A DNA stretch of 64,000 nt, taken from Paenibacillus_F sp047238265. GTDB lineage: Bacteria; Bacillota; Bacilli; Paenibacillales; NBRC-103111. Below are positions 7,710 to 15,218 of the stretch, piece after piece. The notes below the pieces were generated by a model. It saw nothing but the letters and a program-made list of their open reading frames with translations, was not told where the DNA came from and ran no database searches. The translations under genes were made by a program, and so were the position numbers. Numbering within the stretch: position 1 is the stretch's first letter; each line of letters starts with the position of its first letter. The stretch spans positions 4,712,001 to 4,776,000 of the forward strand of contig NZ_JBDFMM010000001.1 in the NCBI RefSeq assembly GCF_047238265.1, written 5' to 3'.

Positions 7710-10700
7710 TTAATCCAGTTTTTCTATCGTGATCTGAGCGTTCGTGCCCGTGCCGCTGAGCGTCAACGTCAACCCGGACACGGATACCGTAAGGCTCCCC
7801 GTCGTTACCGCCTGGAAGAGCAGACTGCCGGTCAGTACGCCTCCTGCCAAAGCCAGTGAAAAGACCGAGGCACTAGGCTGCGGCACCGCCGTACCGCTGA
7901 AGTTTACGGCCACCGAAGACAGCAAGCTCAGAGTACCCGTGTAGATGTCAAAGCTTACCCGGTAATACCCCGGTTCGTTGACCAGGAAAGTCGTCGTCGG
8001 TGCAGCCGGACTAAACGTAATGGCCGTACCGTACTGGACGCCGGCCGTGTTGAACGGCACCAATCCGCCTGCGGTGACCGTTGTTCCTCCCGTATTTCTC
8101 CGGCTGGCGAACGAAGTGAGGCCGGTTCCTGCCACACCATCGGCTCCGGTGGCTCCTGTCGGCCCGATTAATCCTGCCGTTCCGTCAGCCCCCGTTGCTC
8201 CTGTGGCTCCTGTCGGTCCTGTTGCGCCTGTTGCTCCATCGGCTCCGGTTGCGCCTGTCGCTCCTGTCGGCCCCGTTGCGCCTGTCGCTCCTGTCGGCCC
8301 CGTTGCGCCTGTCGCTCCATCAGCTCCGGTAGCGCCCGTTGCTCCGGTAGCGCCCGTTGCTCCGTCAGCTCCGGTAGCTCCATCGGCTCCCGTGGCTCCT
8401 GTTGCTCCATCAGCTCCGGTTGCACCTGTTGCTCCGTCGGCCCCGGTAGCTCCTGTCGCTCCATCAGCTCCGGTCGCACCTGTTGCTCCGTCGGCTCCCG
8501 TGGCACCCGTCGCTCCATCAGCTCCGGTTGCACCTGTTGCTCCGTCGGCTCCCGTGGCACCCGTCGCTCCATCAGCTCCGGTAGCACCTGTGGCTCCATC
8601 GGCTCCCGTGGCACCTGTCGCTCCATCAGCTCCGGTAGCACCTGTGGCTCCATCGGCTCCCGTGGCACCTGTCGCTCCGGTAGCACCCGTTGCTCCATCA
8701 GCTCCCGTTGCTCCTGTTGCTCCGTCAGCTCCGGTTGTACCTGTGGCTCCATCAGCTCCCGTAGCACCTGTGGCTCCATCGGCTCCCGTGGCACCTGTCG
8801 CTCCATCAGCTCCGGTTGTACCTGTTGCTCCGTCAGCTCCCGTAGCACCTGTTGCCCCGTCGGCTCCCGTGGCTCCATCAGCTCCCGTGGCTCCTGTGGC
8901 TCCCGTTGCCCCTGTCGCTCCTGTCGGCCCCGTTGCGCCTGTCGCTCCGTCAGCTCCCGTGGCTCCTGTCGCTCCGTCAGCTCCCGTGGCACCTGTGGCT
9001 CCATCAGCTCCGGTAGCTCCTGTTGCCCCATCGGCTCCGGTCGCACCTGTCGCTCCATCAGCTCCCGTTGCACCTGTCGCTCCGTCAGCTCCTGTGGCTC
9101 CTGTCGCTCCATCGGCCCCGGTCGCACCTGTTGCTCCATCTGCTCCCGTAGCACCTGTTGCTCCATCGGCTCCCGTTGCACCTGTTGCTCCGTCGGCTCC
9201 CGTTGCACCAGTCGCTCCATCAGCTCCTGTTGCACCTGTCGGCCCGATCGCACCCGTTGCTCCATCTGCTCCGGTAGCACCTGTTGCTCCGTCAGCTCCC
9301 GTTGCCCCTGTGGCCCCGGTTGCTCCTGTGGCTCCATCGGCCCCGGTAGCACCCGTCGCTCCGTCAGCTCCCGTAGCACCCGTCACTCCATCGGCTCCGG
9401 TCGCTCCTGTTGCTCCATCTGCTCCTGTTGCTCCGTCAGCTCCTGTTGCTCCTGTCGCTCCATCAGCTCCGGTAGCACCTGTCGCTCCATCGGCCCCGGT
9501 TGCTCCTGTTGCCCCATCGGCCCCGGTAGCTCCTGTCGTTCCATCAGCTCCCGTGGCACCTGTCGCTCCATCAGCTCCCGTTGCACCTGTGGCTCCGTCA
9601 GCGCCAGTTGCACCTGTCGCTCCATCTGCTCCCGTTGCCCCTGTGGCTCCGTCAGCTCCGGTAGCTCCTGTTGCTCCGTCAGCTCCCGTGGCTCCTGTCG
9701 CTCCGTCGGCTCCCGTAGCACCCGTTGCTCCGTCAGCTCCCGTGGCACCCGTCGCTCCATCGGCTCCGGTCGCACCTGTTGCTCCGTCGGCTCCCGTGGC
9801 ACCCGTCGCTCCATCAGCTCCGGTAGCACCTGTGGCTCCGTCGGCTCCCGTGGCACCCGTCGCTCCATCAGCTCCGGTAGCACCTGTGGCTCCGTCGGCT
9901 CCCGTGGCACCTGTTGCCCCGTCGGCTCCCGTTGCACCCGTTGCTCCATCAGCTCCGGTAGCACCCGTTGCTCCATCAGCTCCGGTAGCCCCCGTTGCTC
10001 CATCAGCTCCGGTAGCCCCCGTTGCTCCGTCAGCGCCAGTTGCTCCTGTCGCTCCATCAGCTCCCGTTGCACCTGTGGCTCCATCGACTCCCGTGGCACC
10101 TGTTGCTCCTGTCGGCCCCGTTGCACCTGTCGCTCCGTCAGCTCCCGTTGCACCTGTTGCTCCATCGGCCCCGGTAGCTCCTGTCGCTCCATCAGCTCCC
10201 GTGGCACCTGTCGCTCCATCAGCTCCGGTCGCACCTGTCGCTCCATCGGCCCCGGTTGCTCCTGTCGCTCCGTCAGCACCAGGTGCTCCTGTCGCTCCAT
10301 CAGCTCCCGTAGCACCTGTCGCTCCGTCAGCTCCCGTTGCACCCGTCGCTCCGTCAGCTCCTGTTGCACCCGTTGCTCCGTTAGCTCCCGTTGCGCCTGT
10401 CGCTCCATCGGCCCCGGTAGCACCTGTCGCTCCATCAGCTCCCGTAGCACCTATCACCCCATCGGCCCCGGTTGCTCCTGTTGCTCCGTCGGCTCCCGTA
10501 GCACCTGTCGCTCCATCAGCTCCGGTCGCACCTGTCGCTCCATCGGCCCCGGTAGCACCTGTCGCTCCTGTCGGCCCGGTAGCACCCGTTGCTCCATCAG
10601 CTCCAGTTGCACCTGTCGCTCCATCGGCTCCCGTAGCTCCTGTTGCCCCATCGGCTCCCGTTGCACCTGTCTCTCCGTCGGCTCCCGTTGCTCCTGTCGG

Positions 10701-12254
10701 CCCCGTTGCGCCTGTCGCACCCGTTGCTCCCGTTGCTCCGTCGGCTCCCGTAGCACCTGTCGCTCCATCTGCCCCGGTAGGACCTGTCGCTCCATCAGCT
10801 CCGGTTGCACCCGTTGCTCCATCAGCGCCCGTTGCCCCTGTCGCTCCATTAGCCCCCGTAGCTCCTGTCGCTCCATCTGCTCCCGTAGCACCTGTCGCTC
10901 CGTCAGCTCCGGTAGCTCCTGTGGCTCCATCAGCTCCCGTGGCACCCGTTGCTCCATCAGCTCCGGTAGCTCCTGTTGCTCCTGTCGGCCCCGTTGCACC
11001 TGTCGCTCCGGCAGCGCCAGTTGCTCCTGTGGCTCCGTCGGCTCCCGTAGCACCCGTCGCTCCATCAGCTCCGGTCGCACCTGTTGCTCCATCAGCTCCG
11101 GTCGCACCTGTTGCTCCATCGGCTCCGGTAGCACCTGTCGCTCCATCAGCTCCCGTTGCACCTATGGCTCCGTCAGCGCCAGTTGCACCTGTCGCTCCAT
11201 CAGCTCCCGTTGCCCCTGTCGCTCCGTCAGCGCCAGTTGCACCTGTCGCTCCATCAGCTCCCGTAGCACCCGTCGCTCCATCAGCTCCGGTCGCACCTGT
11301 TGCTCCATCAGCGCCCGTTGCACCTGTCACTCCATCGGCTCCCGTAGCACCCGTCGCTCCATCAGCTCCGGTCGCACCTGTTGCTCCATCGGCTCCCGTA
11401 GCACCTGTCGCTCCATCAGCCCCGGTAGCACCCGTTGCTCCGGCAGCGCCAGTTGCTCCTGTCGCTCCATCAGCTCCCGTTGCACCTGTGGCTCCATCGA
11501 CTCCCGTAGCACCTGTCGCTCCTGTCGGCCCGGTTGCTCCTGTTGCTCCATCGGCTCCTGTTGCTCCTGTCGGCCCCGTTGCACCTGTCGCTCCGTCAGC
11601 TCCCGTAGCACCCGTCGCTCCATCGGCTCCCGTTGCACCTGTCGCTCCTGTCAGCCCCGCTGCACCTGTCGCTCCTGTCAGCCCCGCTGCACCTGTGGTT
11701 CCGGCAGGGCCTGTCGGCCCCGTCGGTCCTGCAGGACCGGTTGCTCCCGTCGCCCCTGTGGCGCCCGATGCACTGGAGTTTGCATTCATGACAACGACTT
11801 CGTCCACCAGGACATTCGATGAATTCGGCAAAGGCGAGAGGGTCACCAGAAAAGAAGCATACACCGCATTGGCCGGTACCGGATCGGTTATCTCGTAAAG
11901 CATTTTCCACGACCCGGTGGATACGTCGGGAAGGGTGCCCTGCTGGATTGTGCTCGCTATTCCATTCGAAATGAACAAATACGAGGAATCGTAGTAAGCC
12001 AGCGTCACGTTAACTTCGGGACTCGGTCCGGTTCCGGTTTTGGCAAAAGAAGCGGAAACCGAGTAACTTTCTCCCGGCAGGGCAAAAACCGCTTGAACGA
12101 TCCCGGCTCCGACATTTCCTCCCGTCATCCGAGAGGCATACACGCCGACTTTAGGATTTGTACTCGTTACAACGGCATTATAGGCTCCCCAGGATTCCAT
12201 GGTTCCCAGTTCGAAGCCGCCGTTTTGAATCAGATTGTTAAATGAAACAGTCAT
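7710..12254 (-). CDS. Giant BclA-like collagen-repeat surface protein
   Basis: A 1514-residue protein in three parts. Residues 1-163 are a globular beta-sandwich-like domain (FNNLIQNGGFELGTMESW...) of the type called NTTRR-F1, found before repeat regions in Paenibacillus. Residues about 164-1379 are some 400 uninterrupted Gly-X-Thr/Asp triplets, mainly the hexapeptide GATGAD, i.e. a collagen triple helix rich in Thr. The last 135 residues form a BclA-type C-terminal trimerisation domain ('FLVNEPGYYRVSFDIYTG'). BclA relatives make hair-like filaments on exosporium or cell surface, with Thr O-glycosylated. GAGGAGGTGAGGGT precedes the ATG. No signal peptide is visible. The upstream glycosyltransferase on the same strand is the likely modifying enzyme. 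The opposite strand is also open for 1306 codons, an effect of the repeat. Confidence 0.9.
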   Translation of the reverse strand: MTVSFNNLIQNGGFELGTMESWGAYNAVVTSTNPKVGVYASRMTGGNVGAGIVQAVFALPGESYSVSASFAKTGTGPSPEVNVTLAYYDSSYLFISNGIASTIQQGTLPDVSTGSWKMLYEITDPVPANAVYASFLVTLSPLPNSSNVLVDEVVVMNANSSASGATGATGATGPAGPTGPTGPAGTTGAAGLTGATGAAGLTGATGATGADGATGATGADGATGATGPTGATGADGATGATGPTGATGATGVDGATGATGADGATGATGAAGATGATGADGATGATGADGATGATGADGATGATGADGVTGATGADGATGATGADGATGATGADGATGATGADGATGATGADGATGATGADGAIGATGADGATGATGADGATGATGADGATGATGADGATGATGADGATGATGAAGATGATGPTGATGATGADGATGATGADGATGATGADGATGATGADGATGATGANGATGATGADGATGATGADGATGPTGADGATGATGADGATGATGATGATGPTGATGADGETGATGADGATGATGADGATGATGADGATGATGPTGATGATGADGATGATGADGATGATGADGATGATGADGVIGATGADGATGATGADGATGATGANGATGATGADGATGATGADGATGATGADGATGAPGADGATGATGADGATGATGADGATGATGADGATGATGADGATGATGADGATGATGPTGATGATGVDGATGATGADGATGATGADGATGATGADGATGATGADGATGATGADGATGATGADGATGATGADGATGATGADGATGATGADGATGATGADGATGATGADGATGATGADGATGATGADGATGATGADGATGATGADGATGATGADGATGATGADGATGATGADGATGATGADGATGATGADGTTGATGADGATGATGADGATGATGADGATGATGADGATGADGATGATGADGVTGATGADGATGATGADGATGATGATGATGADGATGATGADGATGAIGPTGATGADGATGATGADGATGATGADGATGATGADGATGATGADGATGATGADGATGATGADGATGATGADGATGATGADGATGATGADGATGATGADGATGATGPTGATGATGATGATGADGATGADGATGATGADGATGTTGADGATGATGADGATGATGADGATGTTGADGATGATGADGATGATGATGATGADGATGATGADGATGATGADGATGATGADGATGATGADGATGATGADGATGATGADGATGATGADGATGATGADGATGATGADGATGATGADGATGADGATGATGATGATGADGATGATGPTGATGATGPTGATGATGADGATGATGPTGATGATGADGTAGLIGPTGATGADGVAGTGLTSFASRRNTGGTTVTAGGLVPFNTAGVQYGTAITFSPAAPTTTFLVNEPGYYRVSFDIYTGTLSLLSSVAVNFSGTAVPQPSASVFSLALAGGVLTGSLLFQAVTTGSLTVSVSGLTLTLSGTGTNAQITIEKLD
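8118..11765 (-). repeat. 18-bp-period tandem repeat coding for the collagen domain
   Basis: About 3.6 kb of nearly uninterrupted 18-bp units (six codons, GATGAD or GATGAT), with third-position variation and scattered 9-bp half units that give GPT or GAT triplets. Array length is likely to vary between strains and is a risk point for assembly. Confidence 0.95.
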
Positions 12255-12332
12255 ACCCTCACCTCCTCTATTAATCTATTAACAGCAGGAAGAGTTGGTT
12301 TGTAGAGTTAGCCTTAGCAAAAAAAATCGGGC

Positions 12333-13178
12333 TCACGCCGAGCTTCCTTCTTCACTCAAAGGTACGAAATGCTTTTCGGGGCAGAACGTTTTAACCTTTT
12401 CTACGACACGACTCGGGTTGTATCCCGTTTTTTCCAATTCAATCGCAGAAACTTCCAAATTCCATTTGTTCCGGAATTTTTCCGCATTGTACAGCCCCTG
12501 CTCGTTCCAGGCGAGTCCGTTGGCCGTAAAGGTCGCGTGGCCGTGATGATGCACATAAACGTCGCAGGCCGCCCACAATATTTTTCCGCTGAGGCGGGCA
12601 CGAAGGCAAAAATCGTCATCCTCATACCCTCCTGGATAAAAACGCTCATCCAAGCCTCCGATGGTTTCGATCAGTTTTTTATGGAAAAGCATACAAAAAC
12701 CGATCAGCCGGTGCGGATAAAATCCCATCCCTATGTTCTGCTGTCTCCACTTGCGCGCAAACTGCTGCATTTCGTCCATAGTCCGGTAAGGGTCCGGTTT
12801 GATCCGCTGAATCGGCGCCACGTTGCAGGAGACAGGTCCGACGATGCCGATGGTCTGATCCCAATCGAGCCAGCCGCGCAGCCCTTCCAGCCAGCCTTCC
12901 GTAACGACGACATCGTTGTTCAGGAGCAGCAGATAGTCGCCTTTGGCCGCCCGAATCCCCTGGTTGCAGCCTCCCGCAAAGCCTTTGTTCACAGAGTTGG
13001 CCAGCACTGTCGCATTCCGGACGTTCGATAAATAGGTCAGAGTCCCGTCGGTCGATCCGTTATCCACAAAAATAAATTCGTACGGCAAAGACGTATGCTT
13101 TTGCACACTTTCCACACAAGCCCGGGTATGCTCCAGCCCGTTCCGGGTCAGTATAATAATCGAAGTTAAAGCTGCCAT
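12333..13178 (-). CDS. GT2-family glycosyltransferase next to the collagen-like gene
   Basis: A 281-residue GT-A enzyme: 'TSIIILTRNGLEHTRACVESVQKH' opens the nucleotide-binding fold, 'FVDNGSTDGTL' and 'LLLLNNDVVVTEGWL' carry the acidic metal-binding residues, and 'PGGYEDDDFCLRARLSG' holds the ED motif of rhamnosyl/galactosyl-type GT2 enzymes. The ATG at 13178 has AAAAGGAGTGATAG just upstream. It precedes the Thr-rich collagen-like gene by 78 bases on the same strand, as glycosyltransferases do in bclA clusters, so it probably glycosylates that protein. A weak hairpin plus eight T residues overlaps its stop codon (12318-12345), which might reduce read-through into the collagen gene. Confidence 0.85.
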   Translation of the reverse strand: MAALTSIIILTRNGLEHTRACVESVQKHTSLPYEFIFVDNGSTDGTLTYLSNVRNATVLANSVNKGFAGGCNQGIRAAKGDYLLLLNNDVVVTEGWLEGLRGWLDWDQTIGIVGPVSCNVAPIQRIKPDPYRTMDEMQQFARKWRQQNIGMGFYPHRLIGFCMLFHKKLIETIGGLDERFYPGGYEDDDFCLRARLSGKILWAACDVYVHHHGHATFTANGLAWNEQGLYNAEKFRNKWNLEVSAIELEKTGYNPSRVVEKVKTFCPEKHFVPLSEEGSSA

Positions 13179-13263
13179 TCTATCACTCCTTTTTTGGATT
13201 CCTGCTAGAATATGTATGCGGATAAGAGACAGCGTGGGTCTTAAAAAAAATAAACACCCGTAC

Positions 13264-13302
13264 AAAAAAAGCCCCCTAAAGAAGCCGTCTTCTTAGCCGG
13301 GG
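13264..13302 (-). terminator. Terminator-like hairpin upstream of the GT2 gene
   Basis: On the minus strand CCCC-GG-CTAAGAAG pairs with CTTCTTTA-GGGG around ACGG and runs into seven T residues. It lies 86 bases upstream of the GT2 start with no minus-strand gene before it, so it could be a leader attenuator or a leftover terminator. Confidence 0.5.
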
Positions 13303-13394
13303 AAATAATCTCGACTGTTTTGATAAACTGTAACCATTATGGTAACTTAACAGAGTAACCAATGATCCCTCAAGGGAATAAAGGAGCGACAATC

Positions 13395-14114
13395 ATGGAA
13401 CTTAAAAATAAAACGGCCATCATTACCGGAGCCGGCAAAGGCATCGGCAAAGCCGCCGCCGTCGCGCTGGCCAAAGAAGGCGTTAACCTCGGACTGCTCG
13501 CCAGAAGCACGGCTGACCTGGAAGCCCTCCAAAAAGAGCTTGCCGGTACATACGGAGTTAAAGTTTTCCACGCCTCGGCCGATGTTTCGAAACCGTCCGA
13601 CGTGCAGCAGGCTATCTCCTCCTTAACCGGAGAGCTCAGCCATGTCGATATTTTGATCAACAATGCGGGAATCGCCCAGTTCGGCACGGTGGCGGATATG
13701 GACCCCGACCAGTGGGAGCGTATCATTCAGGTCAACCTTATGGGAACCTACCATGTGACACGCGCCGTTCTTCCCGGAATGATCAGCCAAAACAGCGGAA
13801 ATATCATTAATGTGGCCTCCACGGCCGGAGAACGCGGCTTTGCGACCGGTTCCGCTTATTGTGCCTCCAAATTCGGGGTTCTCGGCCTGACCGAAGCGCT
13901 CATGCAGGAAGTGCGTAAATCCAATATCCGCGTAACGGCGCTGACGCCAAGCACAGTCAATACGGAACTGGCAAGCAATGCGGGCCTCAAAATCGGCGAC
14001 GAAGACCGGATGATGCAGCCGGAAGACGTAGCGGAGCTCATTACGACTACGCTGAAGCTTCCGCCGCGCGTGTTCATTAAGACCGCCGGAATCTGGACGA
14101 CCAATCCCCAGTAA
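13395..14114 (+). CDS. SDR-family oxidoreductase, FabG-like
   Basis: A 239-residue short-chain dehydrogenase/reductase: the cofactor loop is 'TGAGKGIGKA' (residues 11-20), then 'NNAG' near 88, catalytic Ser in 'NVASTAGE' and Tyr-x3-Lys in 'SAYCASKFG'. It most resembles the 3-ketoacyl-ACP-reductase-like proteins of Bacillus; the substrate is not predictable. The start at 13395 is chosen because AAAGGAG precedes it at 8 bases; an in-frame ATG at 13362 lacks a site. A weak candidate promoter TTGATA-N17-TAACTT lies about 13319-13347. Single gene with its own terminator. Confidence 0.8.
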   Translation: MELKNKTAIITGAGKGIGKAAAVALAKEGVNLGLLARSTADLEALQKELAGTYGVKVFHASADVSKPSDVQQAISSLTGELSHVDILINNAGIAQFGTVADMDPDQWERIIQVNLMGTYHVTRAVLPGMISQNSGNIINVASTAGERGFATGSAYCASKFGVLGLTEALMQEVRKSNIRVTALTPSTVNTELASNAGLKIGDEDRMMQPEDVAELITTTLKLPPRVFIKTAGIWTTNPQ

Positions 14115-14178
14115 CGTCCGTTTTTAAAAATTTTTCCGAATTTTTCACGGGTCGGCTTTCAGAAGCGGAACCCCTGAC

Positions 14179-14212
14179 AAGACCTCTTTCGTCCACAACG
14201 GAGGGGTCTTTT
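14179..14212 (+). terminator. Terminator of the SDR gene
   Basis: AAGACCTC and GAGGGGTCTT pair around a 15-base loop and run into TTTTG. Confidence 0.6.
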
Positions 14213-14327
14213 GTCCGTTTTTCTCTTATTAAAAAAATATCAGGAAGGTTAACTATGTATAGAGTCAACATTTATTCTCAAAAGTTTTAAACGTTTATTT
14301 TGGCGGTTGATTTAGGAGGGATTTAAA

Positions 14328-14834
14328 ATGAGTTCGGCAGAAGCGAACGTGAAAACATGGTTTTTCAAGGAAGACGGCGGAATTCCGAACCACCCCCGTT
14401 TGCCCGTGCTTCTTTACAAGGGAGCTTTTTCGGATAATACGGAGCGGACGGAAAAGCTGTTTAACCGGCACAACTGGCTGAACAGCTGGACCAACGGCGT
14501 GTTCGACTACCATCATTACCACAGCAACGCGCACGAAGTGCTCGGCGTCATCAGCGGAAGCGCGGTAGTCCTGCTCGGAGGCGAGCACGGGGAACAGATA
14601 GAGCTGAAGACCGGCGATGTCGTCGTGCTTCCTGCCGGAACCGGACACAAAAAGCTGTCCGCCAGCTCCGACTTTAAGATCGTAGGGGCCTATCCGGACG
14701 GCATGGAGCCTGACCTCCACAAGGAGAGCGAAAGCGTAACTCCCGCCAGCCGGGAAAAAATCGGCAGCGTTCCCGTGCCGGACACCGATCCCGTATTCGG
14801 TGAGGACGGGCCGCTGCTCCGCTTGTGGAAATAA
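14328..14834 (+). CDS. Cupin-domain protein, YjlB-like
   Basis: A 168-residue single-domain cupin resembling Bacillus subtilis YjlB: 'DGGIPNHPRLPVLLYKGAF' at the N-terminus is typical of that group. The cupin motif 1 'HYHSNAHEVLGVISGSAVVLLGGEHG' (His-x-His-x4-Glu type) and motif 2 'GDVVVLPAGTGHKKL' supply metal ligands. Substrate unknown. SD GGAGGG precedes the ATG. Monocistronic with a strong terminator immediately after the stop. Confidence 0.8.
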   Translation: MSSAEANVKTWFFKEDGGIPNHPRLPVLLYKGAFSDNTERTEKLFNRHNWLNSWTNGVFDYHHYHSNAHEVLGVISGSAVVLLGGEHGEQIELKTGDVVVLPAGTGHKKLSASSDFKIVGAYPDGMEPDLHKESESVTPASREKIGSVPVPDTDPVFGEDGPLLRLWK

Positions 14835-14836
14835 AA

Positions 14837-14877
14837 AGAACGGACCGGGCAAGGAGATGCCGGTCCGTTCTTTTTTT
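14837..14877 (+). terminator. Terminator of the cupin gene
   Basis: GAACGGACCGG and CCGGTCCGTTC form a perfect 11-bp stem with a 10-base loop and seven T residues. Confidence 0.9.
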
Positions 14878-15218
14878 AGACTGGTATGCGGGCATGTGCA
14901 TAACGGCTGAATACCTGAAGCGGTCGGGACGCCGAAGCGTACTGGCGGCCCCCCGCTATGAGATGTCCCGTCCGAGCGAGCGGCTTGTACAGCGGCCGCC
15001 GGAGCGGAAAAAGCCTCGTACACGCGCTTCGGAGCCGGTTCCCCGGCCGCCGGCCTAGTTCGCGGCGCGCTTCAAGCCGCGTCTCCGGTGCCCGCAGCCC
15101 GCATGGCCGCTTCCCAGCTGTCCGGGCGGGACGCCGACCGCGGGAGCGCAGCCTTCGGCCCGCGCAGCCGGCGACCGCCGCCGGCAAGCCGGCCCTCTGC
15201 GGCCCTCGCGCCGGGCCC
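14878..15218. other. Very GC-rich non-coding stretch after the helicase gene
   Basis: About 340 bases between the cupin terminator and the helicase stop, clearly richer in G+C than the rest of the window. Open frames on both strands are Arg/Pro/Ala-rich and look like composition artefacts. No terminator for the helicase is obvious. I see no supported gene here. Confidence 0.4.

Noticed and set aside
8168..11161. Further long minus-strand frames rich in Glu, Arg and Gln across the collagen repeat
   Set aside because: Out-of-frame readings of the same repeat array without ribosome-binding sites.
8118..11765. CRISPR-like periodic array
   Set aside because: Period of 18 bp with no spacers; it encodes collagen triplets.
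7978..11898. 1306-codon open frame on the plus strand, rich in Ala-Pro-Val
   Set aside because: It is the antisense shadow of the GATGAD collagen repeat; no signal, no start site and pure repeat composition.
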